This document shows, piece after piece, positions 14,911 to 24,069 of a stretch of 64,000 nucleotides of DNA (positions are counted from its first letter, which is position 1; each line of letters starts with the position of its first letter). Made by a program: the position numbers and the translations under genes. Source of the DNA: Mycolicibacterium rufum (GTDB lineage: Bacteria > Actinomycetota > Actinomycetes > Mycobacteriales > Mycobacteriaceae); the NCBI RefSeq assembly GCF_022374875.2, contig NZ_CP092427.2, forward strand, positions 4,278,001 through 4,342,000. The letters run 5' to 3'. The notes beneath the pieces were generated by a model. That model was not told the origin of the DNA. It ran no database searches and worked only from the letters and a program-made list of their open reading frames with translations.

Positions 14911-16601
14911 CTGTTCTCGTCGGACCGCAGGATCGGGCGCAACTTCTCGGTCTTCGCCACAGACCACCCCGGCGGCAACAGGATCGACGCCCACGCGTCG
15001 GCCACGTCGCGCACGTACACGTGGCCGTGTCCGTCGGGCACGTTCACGGCCACCGCCATGTCGGCCGACACCTGCAGGAACGTCACCACCGGGATCCACT
15101 CCATGTCCGGGGAGACGTCGTACCCGCGCGGTTCCCGCAGCCAATCAGGTTGCGCGAACAGCAGATCGGGGTTCCACCAGGCGATCGGATCCGAGGCGTG
15201 CTGCAGGTAGACCACGCGCGGCTGCTCCCACGGATCGTGCGGCCGTTGCAGGTCCTTCGGCTCGGCGACGAAGCGCACGTTGGCGCCCTTGTCGTAGACC
15301 GGCAGCCACTCCGGTGACCCCGTGTCGCGGTTGCGGGTGAGATCCGACCAGATCGTGTTGTTGAACGTCGGGCCGCTGAACAGCGCGCCGTCGGTACGGG
15401 CGATCAGGTTGTTCAACGCCAGGAACGGCGCCTCGCCGCCGAACGAACCCAGGCTCTCCCCGAACACCACCAGCTTGGGCCGCTGCGCCTCGGGCATCTC
15501 GCGGATCAGTTCGTCGACCGCCTCGAACAACGCCTGACCGGCCTGCCGCGCGTTCTCCTTGTCGACCAGGAACGACAGCCAACTCGGCAGGAAGGAGTAC
15601 TGCATCGACACGATCGCGGTGTCGCCGTTGTACATGTACTCCAGCGCCGAGGCTTCCGCCTCGTTGATCCACCCCGTCCCGGTGGTCGTCGCGACCGCCA
15701 CCACCGCCCGGTTCAGGCCACCCGTGCGCTGCAACTCCAGCGCCGCGAGTTGCGCGGTGGCCTTGATGCCGTCCGCGGAGTTCAACCCCGCGTAGGCGCG
15801 GATCGGTTCGGTCGCCGGGCGGCCGTTGAAGGCGGTGAGCTCGTCGGTCGACGGGCCGCCGGAGATGAAGATGCGGCCCTGGTGGCCCAGCGATTCCCAG
15901 CTCACCAGCGATTCCGGACCACCCGAGCGCAGCGGGGTGTCCGGCGCCGCATTGTCCGGGTCGGTCTCGTCGTTGACCGCGGCGAACGTCTTGTTGATGG
16001 TGTCCATCGCGAAGCGCACCACGACGCCGTTGAGCAGCGCGATCGTCAGCGCGAGCAGCAGCGTCACCACGATCACCGCTGAAACTCGCGGCGGGGCAAC
16101 ACGATTGAGCTGGCGGACCAGGTAGCGCACCAGCCGGCCGACCAATTGGCCGATCTCCACGAAGAGGAACAGCGTGACGATCGAGATCGCCGCGGCCAGG
16201 GGATAGTCCCCGAGGGTCAGCCGGGGCACACCCATCAGGTCGCGGACGTCGTCCTGCCAGCGGTGAAACCAGATGATCGCCAACAGAAGCCCGATCGCGC
16301 CGACCACCACGAGCACCAGCCACGCCCAGCGCGGTGCCGGCGGGCTGGAATCCTTCGACCGCATGTACCGCACGAGCCACACCGCGAACACGCCGATCGC
16401 ATAACCGATCGCGCCGGCGCCCCCGCTGACGAGGCCCTGGAACAGGGGGCCGCGCGGCAGCAGTGACGGCGTCATCGACAACCACAGCAGGACCAGACCG
16501 ACAGCGGTCCCGGTGAAGGTGTAGCGCCGAACCCACCACGCCTTACGGGGTGCCGGCGCGGGCGTCTCCGCCTGCGCAGGCGCGTCGTCGATGTCGGTCA
16601 C
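14907..16601 (-). CDS. Membrane-anchored alpha/beta hydrolase (Rv1069c-like)
   Basis: A 564-residue protein. Four to five transmembrane helices fill residues about 28-215. A C-terminal alpha/beta-hydrolase domain follows, of the Abhydrolase_9 type, with nucleophile elbow VVFGESLGSFGGEAP, acid region LQHASDPIAWWNPD and His in PDGHGHVYV. The role is unknown, probably hydrolysis of an envelope lipid. The GTG start has TAAAGT six bases upstream, overlapping the echA8 stop, so it is likely leaderless with its own promoter. Its TAG stop lies in the CTAG duplicated by the IS element. Confidence 0.8.
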   Translation of the reverse strand: MTDIDDAPAQAETPAPAPRKAWWVRRYTFTGTAVGLVLLWLSMTPSLLPRGPLFQGLVSGGAGAIGYAIGVFAVWLVRYMRSKDSSPPAPRWAWLVLVVVGAIGLLLAIIWFHRWQDDVRDLMGVPRLTLGDYPLAAAISIVTLFLFVEIGQLVGRLVRYLVRQLNRVAPPRVSAVIVVTLLLALTIALLNGVVVRFAMDTINKTFAAVNDETDPDNAAPDTPLRSGGPESLVSWESLGHQGRIFISGGPSTDELTAFNGRPATEPIRAYAGLNSADGIKATAQLAALELQRTGGLNRAVVAVATTTGTGWINEAEASALEYMYNGDTAIVSMQYSFLPSWLSFLVDKENARQAGQALFEAVDELIREMPEAQRPKLVVFGESLGSFGGEAPFLALNNLIARTDGALFSGPTFNNTIWSDLTRNRDTGSPEWLPVYDKGANVRFVAEPKDLQRPHDPWEQPRVVYLQHASDPIAWWNPDLLFAQPDWLREPRGYDVSPDMEWIPVVTFLQVSADMAVAVNVPDGHGHVYVRDVADAWASILLPPGWSVAKTEKLRPILRSDENS

Positions 16602-16610
16602 GAGGGCACT

Positions 16611-17393
16611 TTAGCGGTGCGTGAAGTTCGGCGAACGCTTCTCGGCGAACGCGGTCATCCCCTCGGTCTGATCGTCGGTGGCGAACGAGGAGTGGAACAG
16701 CCTGCGCTCGTAGAGCAGTCCCTCGGCGAGTGTGGACTCGAAGGCCCGGTTGACGGCCTCCTTGGCCATCCGCGATGCGGACAGCGACATGCCGGCGATG
16801 GTCTGCGCGACCGAACCCGCCTCCTCGAGCAGCGAGTCGGCCGGGACCACGCGGGACACCAGCCCGGCACGCTCGGCCTCCTCGGCGCCCATGTTGCGCC
16901 CGGTCAGGATCAGGTCCATCGCCTTGGCCTTGCCGATCGCGCGGGTCAGCCGCTGCGATCCGCCCATTCCCGGCAGCACGCCGAGCTTGATCTCGGGCTG
17001 CCCGAATTTCGCGGTGTCCGCGGCGATCAGGATGTCGCACATCATCGCCAGCTCGCAGCCGCCGCCCAGCGCGTAGCCGGCCACCGCGGCGATGGTCGGG
17101 GTGCGGGTGGTCGCGAACCGGCCCCAGGCGGCGAAGAAGTCGGAGGAGAAGACGTCGGCGAACGACAAACTCGCCATCTCCTTGATGTCGGCGCCCGCCG
17201 CGAACGCCTTCTCGTTGCCGGTCAGGATGATCGCGCCGACACCGGCGTCGGCGTCGAGTTCGGCTGCCGCCGTGGTGACTTCGTGCATCACCTGGCTATT
17301 GAGCGCGTTGAGTGCCTTGGGCCGGTTCAGTGTGATGGTGGCGACCCGGCCGTCACGGGTGACGAGGATGGTCTCATAGTTCTCTGCGGTCAT
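16611..17393 (-). CDS. echA8: Enoyl-CoA hydratase EchA8
   Basis: A 260-residue crotonase. Oxyanion-hole segments are [11 protein letters not shown] and [15 protein letters not shown]. The two catalytic Glu residues sit in the regions CELAMM and [16 protein letters not shown]. It hydrates 2-enoyl-CoA in beta-oxidation. The start ATG at 17393 overlaps the upstream echA9 stop by four bases (ATGA), so the two are coupled. The frame is open further upstream inside echA9, but that is not coding for this protein. Synteny matches Rv1070c. Confidence 0.92.
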   Translation of the reverse strand: MTAENYETILVTRDGRVATITLNRPKALNALNSQVMHEVTTAAAELDADAGVGAIILTGNEKAFAAGADIKEMASLSFADVFSSDFFAAWGRFATTRTPTIAAVAGYALGGGCELAMMCDILIAADTAKFGQPEIKLGVLPGMGGSQRLTRAIGKAKAMDLILTGRNMGAEEAERAGLVSRVVPADSLLEEAGSVAQTIAGMSLSASRMAKEAVNRAFESTLAEGLLYERRLFHSSFATDDQTEGMTAFAEKRSPNFTHR

Positions 17394-18439
17394 GGCTGCT
17401 CCTGGTCGAAGGTCAGGTCGGGGTCGGCGGAGACGAAGAACGCCTCGACGTCCGCGGCGGTCACGGCGTCCAGCGACGCCGGCGACCACTGCGGGTTGCG
17501 GTCCTTGTCGATGACCTGCGCGCGGATGCCCTCCACCAGATCATGGGATCGCAACGCCGCGCACGAGGTCCGGAACTCCTGGCGCAGCACGTCTTCCAGT
17601 GTGGTCAGTGACGCGGCCCGGCGCACGGCTTCCAGCGTGACCGACAGAGCCAGCGGGGAGCGGGTGGAGATGAGCTCGGCGGCGTCGCGGGCCTTGTCCG
17701 CCTGGTGTGCGCGCAGGGCGGCGACGATGTCGGCGACGGTCTCACCGGCGTAGCACTCGTCGATCCAGTCCCGCTGCGCGAGCAGGGCGCTGGGCGGCGG
17801 CTGCTGCGCGAAGGCGGCGACCGCGCTGTCGACGCCGTCGGCCTCGACGGCGTCGACGAACGCCGCCAGGTCGTCGTGCGGGACGAAGTGGTCGGCGAAG
17901 CCCAACGCGATGGCGTCCGCGCCGCTGAACGGGGCGCCGGTCAGCGCGGCGTGCAGGCCGAGCCGGCCCGGCGCCCGGGACAGGATCAGCGTGCCGCCGA
18001 CGTCGGGGATGAACCCGATGCCGACCTCGGGCATCGCCATCTTCGTCGTCTCGGTGACCACGCGGACGTCGCCGTGGGCGCTGATCCCGACGCCGCCGCC
18101 CATCGTGATGCCGTTCATGACGGCCATGTAGGGCTTGGGGTAGCGGCCGATGTAGGAGTTCAGCAGGTACTCGTCGTGCCAGAAGCTACGGGCCTCGGCG
18201 CCGCCGGCCTTGGCGCTGTGGTGGATCGCGACGATGTCGCCCCCCGCGCACAACCCGCGGTCACCCGCCCCGGTCACGACGACGGCGCGGACGTCGTCGT
18301 CGTGCTCCCACGAGCGCAGCGCCGCCGACATCGTGGTGACCATCGGATGGGTGAGCGAGTTGATCGCCTTGGGCCGGTTCAGCGTGAGGTGGCCGACGCC
18401 GGCGCGCACACTTACTAGGACATCCTCGTTTTCGTCCAC
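17390..18439 (-). CDS. echA9: EchA9, 3-hydroxyisobutyryl-CoA hydrolase-type crotonase
   Basis: A 349-residue crotonase with an extended C-terminus, typical of the HIBYL-CoA hydrolase branch. Motifs are [27 protein letters not shown] and [14 protein letters not shown], with catalytic Glu and Asp where hydrolases carry them. The likely reaction is thioester hydrolysis in valine or related branched-acid catabolism, though the mycobacterial EchA9 substrate is not certain. GTG start at 18439 with TAGATT six bases upstream, predicting a leaderless bicistronic echA9-echA8 mRNA. Confidence 0.87.
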   Translation of the reverse strand: MDENEDVLVSVRAGVGHLTLNRPKAINSLTHPMVTTMSAALRSWEHDDDVRAVVVTGAGDRGLCAGGDIVAIHHSAKAGGAEARSFWHDEYLLNSYIGRYPKPYMAVMNGITMGGGVGISAHGDVRVVTETTKMAMPEVGIGFIPDVGGTLILSRAPGRLGLHAALTGAPFSGADAIALGFADHFVPHDDLAAFVDAVEADGVDSAVAAFAQQPPPSALLAQRDWIDECYAGETVADIVAALRAHQADKARDAAELISTRSPLALSVTLEAVRRAASLTTLEDVLRQEFRTSCAALRSHDLVEGIRAQVIDKDRNPQWSPASLDAVTAADVEAFFVSADPDLTFDQEQP

Positions 18440-18602
18440 GGGAGCAATCTAGATCGTCACCCGGGATCGGGTGGGCCCGGGTAAGGTTTCCTGTGAAGAC
18501 CCTGGGAACTGTTCTGCGGAACCGGGAACCGTCCCGGCACGCCGATCGTTCAACCAATGTTCGGCACAGGCCGAATCACGACAGTCAGGAAAGGAACCGA
18601 CG

Positions 18603-19457
18603 GTGCGCGAGAGCAGCAACCCGGTATTTCGCACGCTGCCCAAGGGGCAGCAGGGCGGATACGCGCAATTCGGTACCGGAGCCGCCGGCTACGGTGCGCA
18701 AGCGGTACACGCCGATCCCTACACCGCCTACCCCGATCAGCAGCAGCGCGGCGTCTCGCGCCCGCTGACGATCGACGACGTCGTCACCAAGACCGGCATC
18801 ACGCTGGCCGTGCTGTCCGCGGTCGCCGTCGTCTCCTACTTCCTGGTCGCCCAGAACGTGGCGCTGGCGATGCCGTTCACGTTGGTCGGCGCGCTCGGCG
18901 GTCTGGTCGTCGTGCTGATCGCGACCTTCGGGCGCAAGCAGGACAACCCGGCTGTCGTTCTGACCTACGCCGCGCTGGAGGGCCTGTTCCTCGGCGCGTT
19001 CTCGTTCGTCGTCGCCAACCTGATGGTCTCCGGCGTCAGTGCCGGCGCCCTGATCAGCCAGGCGGTGCTCGGCACGCTCGGCGTGTTCGCGGGCATGCTC
19101 GTGGTCTACAAGACCGGCGCCATCCGCGTCACGCCGAAGTTCACCCGGTTCATCGTCGCCGGCCTGTTCGGTGTGCTGGCGCTGATGCTCGGCAACTTCG
19201 TGCTCGCGCTGTTCGGTGTCGGCGGCGGTGAGGGCCTCGGCCTGCGCAGCGGTGGCCCGGTGGCGATCATCTTCTCGCTGATCTGCATCGGCCTCGCGGC
19301 GTTCAGCTTCCTGATCGACTTCGACGCCGCGGACCAGATGATCCGCGCCGGCGCGCCGGAGAAGGCGGCCTGGGGCATCGCGCTCGGCCTGACCGTGACC
19401 CTGGTCTGGCTCTACATCGAGATCCTGCGTCTGCTGAGCTACTTCAACAGCGACTAG
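18603..19457 (+). CDS. Bax inhibitor-1/YccA family membrane protein (Rv1072-like)
   Basis: A 284-residue protein. The hydrophilic N-terminus (about 60 residues, Gly/Gln/Tyr-rich: KGQQGGYAQFG) precedes seven transmembrane helices and ends in the family-typical FLIDFDAADQMI and a last helix LVWLYIEILRLLSYF. BI-1/YccA proteins are linked to membrane-stress control and cation leak; no enzymatic role is known. The GTG at 18603 is chosen because AGGAAAGGAA precedes it by about six bases. The frame is open 44 codons upstream without a site. A strong terminator follows. Confidence 0.82.
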   Translation: MRESSNPVFRTLPKGQQGGYAQFGTGAAGYGAQAVHADPYTAYPDQQQRGVSRPLTIDDVVTKTGITLAVLSAVAVVSYFLVAQNVALAMPFTLVGALGGLVVVLIATFGRKQDNPAVVLTYAALEGLFLGAFSFVVANLMVSGVSAGALISQAVLGTLGVFAGMLVVYKTGAIRVTPKFTRFIVAGLFGVLALMLGNFVLALFGVGGGEGLGLRSGGPVAIIFSLICIGLAAFSFLIDFDAADQMIRAGAPEKAAWGIALGLTVTLVWLYIEILRLLSYFNSD

Positions 19458-19471
19458 TCTCCGCACGAATC

Positions 19472-19503
19472 AGGGGCGCCCACCACGGTGGGCGCCCCTT
19501 TTC
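19472..19503 (+). terminator. Rho-independent terminator after the BI-1-like gene
   Basis: A perfect 13-bp stem (AGGGGCGCCCACC and its complement) around a two-base loop is followed by TTTT, 14 bases after the stop codon. Confidence 0.9.
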
Positions 19504-19509
19504 GTTGCG

Positions 19510-19565
19510 CTGGTGTGCGTCCAGATCGCTCATTCGCCCTAGATTGCGATCTGCATGCACACCAG
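19510..19565. repeat. Palindromic repeat, left boundary of the nuclease-like gene
   Basis: Arms CTGGTGTGCGTCCAGATCGC (19510-19529) and GCGATCTGCATGCACACCAG (19546-19565) match at 18 of 20 positions around a 16-base loop. The left arm is the exact reverse complement of the right arm of the hairpin at 20476-20531. Confidence 0.85.
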
Positions 19566-19634
19566 GCTTCGCCGTTATCCCCAGCCCGAGAGATGGCCCT
19601 GGCCTGCGCAGCCCGGCGCAGGCACCGTCGTGGC

Positions 19635-20507
19635 ATGAGAGCACTGGCGTGGCCGTTTCTCGGCACCGAAGCCCTGGCGGCAGGGCGGGTGAAGAAACAC
19701 CAACTGCGGGCACGCTATCGATCGCTGTTCCCCAACGTCTACGTCCCGCTCGACGTGACGCCGACGCTGATGCAGCGCGCCACGGCGGCGTGGTTGTGGT
19801 CCGGCCGTGACGGTGTGGTCGCCGGTGCCGCCGCGGCGGCGCTCCACGGCGCCCGGTGGATCCCCGGCGACGTGCCCGTCGAGCTGGTGTGGCGCAACGC
19901 CCGTCCGCCCGCGGGCATCGTCACTCGCAGGGACCGGCTCGATGACGACGAGGTGGTACGGATCGGGGGCTTGGCGGTCACCTCGCTGACCCGTACGGCG
20001 TTCGACGTCGGCCGCCTCACCCGCGGAGACGACGGTGTCAGCCGGCTCGACGCGCTGGGCAACGCGCGACCATTCGAGCCCCGGGCCGTCCTCGCACTGG
20101 CAGACCGGCACCCGGGAACCCCGGGGGTGCCGCGGCTGCGGGACGCCCTCCGACGGCACGATCCGGGAGCCGAGTCGCCGCGCGAGACGTGGCTGCGCCT
20201 GCTGCTCGTGCGTGCCGGTTACCCGAGCCCACGCACGCAGATCCCCGTCCGCGACGACGTCGGTCGGCCGCGCTACTACCTCGACATGGGCTGGGAGGAC
20301 GTCGGGGTGGCCGTCGAGTACGACGGCGACCACCACCGAGAACGGGCGGTGTTCGCCGACGACATCCTGCGCGCGGAGTTCATCGCCGAGCGCGGCTGGG
20401 ACCGCGTGCGGGTCGTCGCCGGGCAGCGGGAGGCGGAGATCCTCGACCGCGTCGCGCGAGCCTGGACCCGCTCGGCTGGTGTGCGCTCAGATCGCAGAGT
20501 CAGCTGA
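19635..20507 (+). CDS. AbiEi/DUF559-like predicted DNA-binding nuclease (Rv1073-like)
   Basis: A 290-residue protein. The N-terminal half resembles AbiEi-like winged-helix proteins (HQLRARYRSLFPNVYVP, then GVVAGAAAAALHGARW). The C-terminal part resembles the DUF559/Vsr restriction-endonuclease fold: YYLDMGWEDVGVAVEYDGDHH with Asp, Glu-x-Asp-Gly and His in the usual order, and FADDILRAEFIAERGW. Nuclease activity is inferred from fold only. The start is ATG 19635; no good Shine-Dalgarno is seen. The gene is framed by two hairpins whose outer arms are perfect 20-bp inverted repeats, one overlapping its own 3' end. M. tuberculosis has Rv1073 at this position. Confidence 0.65.
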   Translation: MRALAWPFLGTEALAAGRVKKHQLRARYRSLFPNVYVPLDVTPTLMQRATAAWLWSGRDGVVAGAAAAALHGARWIPGDVPVELVWRNARPPAGIVTRRDRLDDDEVVRIGGLAVTSLTRTAFDVGRLTRGDDGVSRLDALGNARPFEPRAVLALADRHPGTPGVPRLRDALRRHDPGAESPRETWLRLLLVRAGYPSPRTQIPVRDDVGRPRYYLDMGWEDVGVAVEYDGDHHRERAVFADDILRAEFIAERGWDRVRVVAGQREAEILDRVARAWTRSAGVRSDRRVS

Positions 20508-20531
20508 GAATGCGATCTGGACGCACACCAG
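20476..20531. repeat. Palindromic repeat, right boundary of the nuclease-like gene
   Basis: Arms CTGGTGTGCGCTCAGATCGC (20476-20495, inside the last codons of the upstream gene) and GCGATCTGGACGCACACCAG (20512-20531) match at 18 of 20 positions around a 16-base loop. The right arm is the perfect inverse of the arm at 19510-19529. Confidence 0.85.
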
Positions 20532-20542
20532 CGCCGCAGGAA

Positions 20543-21760
20543 TCAGGAGAGGCGCTCCACCACCATCGCCATGCCCTGGCCGCCGCCCACACACATCGTC
20601 TCGATGCCGAAGGTCTTGTCGTGCGTGGCGAGGTTGTTGAGCAGCGTGGCGGTGATCCGCGCGCCGGTCATCCCGAAGGGGTGGCCCAGCGCGATGGCGC
20701 CGCCGGAGACGTTGAGCTTCTCCAGATCCATTCCGAGCTCGCGTGCCGACCCGAGCACCTGGACCGCGAACGCCTCGTTGATCTCGTAGAGGTCGATGTC
20801 GCCGATCGACATCTTCGCGTTGGCCAGCGCCTTCTTGACCGCCTCGATCGGACCCAGGCCCATGATCTCCGGCGAGAGCCCGGACACCCCGGTCGACACG
20901 ATGCGCGCCAGCGGCGTCAGCCCCAGCTCCTTGGCCTTGGTGTCGCTCATGATCACCACGGCGGCCGCGCCGTCGTTGAGCGGGCACGCGTTGCCCGCGG
21001 TGATCGTGCCGTTGGGCCGGAACACCGGCTTGAGCTGGCTGACCGCCTCGTAGGTGGTGCCTGCGCGCGGGCCGTCATCGGTGGTGACGACCGTGCCGTC
21101 GGGCAGCGTCACCGGCGTGATCTCCCGCTCGAAGAAGCCGCTCTTGATGGCCTCCTCGGCTCGGTTCTGCGACCGCACCCCCCAGTGGTCCTGGTCCTCA
21201 CGGCTGATGCCGGTGAAGGCGGCGACGTTCTCCGCGGTCTGGCCCATCGCGATGTAGACGTCGGGCAGCAGGCCGTCCTCGCGCGGGTCGTGCCACTCGC
21301 TCGCGCCGGCGGCGGCCTGCTCGGTGCGGGCCATCGCGTCGGAGTAGATCGGGTTCTTCGAATCCGGCCAACCGTCGGAGGTGCCCTTGAGGAAGCGCGA
21401 CACCGTCTCGACGCCGGCGGAGATGAACGCGTCGCCTTCGCCGGCCTTGATCGCGTGGAATGCCATCCGCGTGGTCTGCAGCGACGACGAGCAGTACCGG
21501 TTGACCGTCGTGCCGGGCAGGAAGTCGTAGCCCAGCTGCACCGCCACCGTGCGGCCGATGTTGAAGCCGGCCTCGCCGCCGGGCTGGCCGCAGCCCATGA
21601 TCAGGTCGTCGATGTCGCGGGGGTCGAGGGCGGGCACCTTGTCCAGCACGGCCTTGACCATCTGGGCGGCCAGGTCGTCGGGCCGCATCGACACCAGCGA
21701 TCCCTTGTTGGCCCGGCCGATCGGGGAGCGGGCGGTGGCGACGATGACGGCTTCGGGCAT
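20543..21760 (-). CDS. fadA3: Acetyl-CoA acyltransferase FadA3
   Basis: A 405-residue thiolase with the full catalytic set: nucleophilic Cys in VNRYCSSSLQ, His in GHPFGMTGAR and C-terminal Cys in CVGGGQGMA. NEAFAVQ is present. It performs the thiolytic step of beta-oxidation, or the reverse condensation. The start ATG 21760 follows GAGGAGTCGTC. Downstream lies the palindrome that borders the nuclease-like gene. Synteny with Rv1074c supports the name. Confidence 0.9.
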   Translation of the reverse strand: MPEAVIVATARSPIGRANKGSLVSMRPDDLAAQMVKAVLDKVPALDPRDIDDLIMGCGQPGGEAGFNIGRTVAVQLGYDFLPGTTVNRYCSSSLQTTRMAFHAIKAGEGDAFISAGVETVSRFLKGTSDGWPDSKNPIYSDAMARTEQAAAGASEWHDPREDGLLPDVYIAMGQTAENVAAFTGISREDQDHWGVRSQNRAEEAIKSGFFEREITPVTLPDGTVVTTDDGPRAGTTYEAVSQLKPVFRPNGTITAGNACPLNDGAAAVVIMSDTKAKELGLTPLARIVSTGVSGLSPEIMGLGPIEAVKKALANAKMSIGDIDLYEINEAFAVQVLGSARELGMDLEKLNVSGGAIALGHPFGMTGARITATLLNNLATHDKTFGIETMCVGGGQGMAMVVERLS

Positions 21761-21799
21761 GACGACTCCTCGGTAGACAGCGAGTTCTCTGCTGTGAAC

Positions 21800-22777
21800 C
21801 TAGCTCGCAGCCACCACGATCGGCGCGGGCACCCCGGTCGAGCGGCGCCACAGCCGGCTGAGGTTGCCGACCCGCGACAGCAGCGACGCGCCCTCGGCCG
21901 AGCGCGATTCCAGCGCCGGATCGCGTGCGGCCGATTCGCCCAGCGCCTCGCACAGCGCGGGCAGTAGCTGCTTGGCCGCCAGCGCGTACCCCATCGCCGA
22001 CGGATGGAACATGTCGGGGGAGAACATCTCCTCGGGTGCCTGCTGGAAGTGCGGCGCGAGCAGATCGGAGAACGGCACCGGCACGCCGCCGGCCGCGCGC
22101 ACGGCCGCCGCCTGCACCCGCGCCAGCCGCAGCCCGCGGCTGCGGGCCACCCAGCGCAGCGGCTGCGGGATCGCCTTGATCACGCCGAAGTCCGGGCAGG
22201 TGCCGACGACGACGACCGCGCCGCTGCCGCGGAGCCGCCGCACGGCACGGCCGAGACGGCGGGCCGACGGACCGATGCCGTTGGGGGCGGTGATGTCGTT
22301 GGCGCCGATCATGATGACCGCGGCGTCCGGCGGCGGGCCGGCGACGAACATCGCGTCGATTTGCCCGGACAGACCCTTGGAGGTGGCCCCGACGATGGCC
22401 TTCGTACTCAGCCGGATGCGCTTGCCCGACTCCTCGGCCAGACCGCGCGCCAGCAGGACACCGGGCACCTCGTCGGCGGTGACGCAGCCGTACCCGGTGG
22501 CCGTCGAGTCGCCGAAGATCATCAGGTGCAGGTCGAACGGCACGCCGCGATGCCAGCGCTCCGGCGGGCCGCCGTCACCGGTGTAGACGCCGTCAGCGCG
22601 GGGAGGGACGTCCCAGGACTTGGGGATGACGCGGCGGGCCTGGTCGGCCTGGCCGGTCAGCAGGTTGCGGGCGCCGACATAGAAGGAACCCGTCGACGCC
22701 AGCGTTGCCACGGCCGCGAGGGCTACCGTCGACCGACGCGGTGCGCGGACGCGAGGAGCACGATCGCTGATGCCCAC
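21800..22777 (-). CDS. SGNH/GDSL-type esterase (Rv1075c-like)
   Basis: A 325-residue SGNH hydrolase. An N-terminal hydrophobic helix (STVALAAVATLASTG, about 16-30) acts as an anchor or uncleaved signal. Block I is MIFGDSTATGYG with the Ser nucleophile, block III is MIGANDI, and the catalytic Asp-His pair is in SPDMFHPSAMGY. It is likely an esterase at the outer face of the membrane. GTG start at 22777; TAAACT lies six bases upstream, giving a leaderless prediction. It is divergent from lipU and its esterase family neighbour. Confidence 0.83.
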   Translation of the reverse strand: MGISDRAPRVRAPRRSTVALAAVATLASTGSFYVGARNLLTGQADQARRVIPKSWDVPPRADGVYTGDGGPPERWHRGVPFDLHLMIFGDSTATGYGCVTADEVPGVLLARGLAEESGKRIRLSTKAIVGATSKGLSGQIDAMFVAGPPPDAAVIMIGANDITAPNGIGPSARRLGRAVRRLRGSGAVVVVGTCPDFGVIKAIPQPLRWVARSRGLRLARVQAAAVRAAGGVPVPFSDLLAPHFQQAPEEMFSPDMFHPSAMGYALAAKQLLPALCEALGESAARDPALESRSAEGASLLSRVGNLSRLWRRSTGVPAPIVVAAS

Positions 22778-22857
22778 ACCCCGAGTTTAGGTGCGAGTTC
22801 TCCGGATAAGCGCGATGCACAGACAATCGACGGTCACGGTGCGGTATCAAGTCCGGT

Positions 22858-22918
22858 ACCAATAACGTTTAGACGATTGTGATAATGGTTACAGATGTCA
22901 AGCTAAGTAACGAGCTTG
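22858..22918 (+). promoter_or_regulatory. AT-rich promoter region with inverted repeat before lipU
   Basis: A conspicuously AT-rich patch holds a candidate -10 GATAAT (22881-22886). It is followed by the inverted repeat CAAGCT-N8-AGCTTG (22899-22904 and 22913-22918), placed where a repressor would block the start of transcription. No regulator can be named from it. Confidence 0.4.
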
Positions 22919-22969
22919 TCTGAGTATCTTGGCTTGTCCCGGGCTACAACGGCGTAGGAAGTGGTGGCG

Positions 22970-24040
22970 ATGACGGCACCGAGCAAGATCCCGAGTCCTG
23001 CACACCTCGGTGTCAGACCTGGTCGAGCGCACAAGCCGCGCCGCTTCCCGGTCAGCGACGGGGCACCGGTCGAGGTCGTCGAGGACGGCCCGAGCATCGC
23101 CGGACGCCTGATGGGCCTGGCGGCGATGGCGACCGTCAAGCCGTTCCTGTCCGTCGGCAGCTACGCCCCCAAGTTGCCGTGGCCGTGGGGCGTGCTCGAC
23201 TTTGCGGCGCGGGTCATCCGTCCGGTGCCCGGCACCGTGCGGGCGACCATCGGCCTGCCGCACTGCACCGCCCAGCTGGTCCGGGCCGCCGGTGTCCTGC
23301 CCGCCGACGGCAAGCGCAGCGTGATTCTCTACATGCACGGTGGCGCGTTCCTCACGTGTGGGGTGAACACCCACGGCCGGCTGGTGACCGCGCTGTCGCG
23401 CCACGCCGATGCGCCGGTACTCGTCGTGAACTACCGGATGATTCCCAAGCACTCCGTCGGCACGGCCCTCGACGACTGCTTCGACGCCTACCGGTGGCTG
23501 CGGGAGACCGGCTACGAGCCTGACCAGATCGTGCTCGCCGGTGATTCGGCCGGCGGCTACCTGGCCCTCTCCCTGGCCGAACGCCTGCAGTTCGAGGGTG
23601 TCGAAGGCTACGGCGCCGAGACGCCCGCAGCGGTGGTCACGATGTCCCCGCTGTTCGAGATCGACAACGAGGCGCGCGCCGAGCACCCGAACATCCGCAG
23701 CGATGCGATGTTCCCTCCCAAGGCTTTCCATGCGCTGGTCGAGTTGATCGAGCAGGCGGCGGCCAAACGGGTGGTGGACGGCAAGCCCGAGGAGATCTTC
23801 GAGCCGCTCGACCACATCGAACCCGGGCTGCCGCGCACCCTCATCCACGTGTCGGGCTCGGAGGTGCTGCTCAGCGACGCGCGCAAGGCCGCCCGTCTGC
23901 TCGCCGCGTCGGGCGTCCCGGTGGAGGTCCGCATCTGGCCCGGTCAGATGCACGTCTTCCAGATCGGCGCGCCCGCGGTGCCCGAGGCCAGCCGCTCGAT
24001 CAAGCAGATCGGGGAGTACATCCGAGAGGCCACCTGGTAG
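22970..24040 (+). CDS. lipU: Esterase/lipase LipU (HSL family)
   Basis: A 356-residue alpha/beta hydrolase of the hormone-sensitive-lipase family. The oxyanion-hole motif is LYMHGGAFL, the nucleophile is in GDSAGGYLAL, the acid lies in the region VSGSEVLLSDA and the catalytic His is in GQMHVFQ. No signal peptide was found. The start is ATG 22970, eight bases after TAGGAAG; the GTG codons at 22961 and 22964 are too close to that site. cbs follows after 29 bases and could be co-transcribed. Matches Rv1076 by position. Confidence 0.87.
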   Translation: MTAPSKIPSPAHLGVRPGRAHKPRRFPVSDGAPVEVVEDGPSIAGRLMGLAAMATVKPFLSVGSYAPKLPWPWGVLDFAARVIRPVPGTVRATIGLPHCTAQLVRAAGVLPADGKRSVILYMHGGAFLTCGVNTHGRLVTALSRHADAPVLVVNYRMIPKHSVGTALDDCFDAYRWLRETGYEPDQIVLAGDSAGGYLALSLAERLQFEGVEGYGAETPAAVVTMSPLFEIDNEARAEHPNIRSDAMFPPKAFHALVELIEQAAAKRVVDGKPEEIFEPLDHIEPGLPRTLIHVSGSEVLLSDARKAARLLAASGVPVEVRIWPGQMHVFQIGAPAVPEASRSIKQIGEYIREATW

Positions 24041-24069
24041 TCGTTTCCCGGGCCTGAGACGATGGACGC

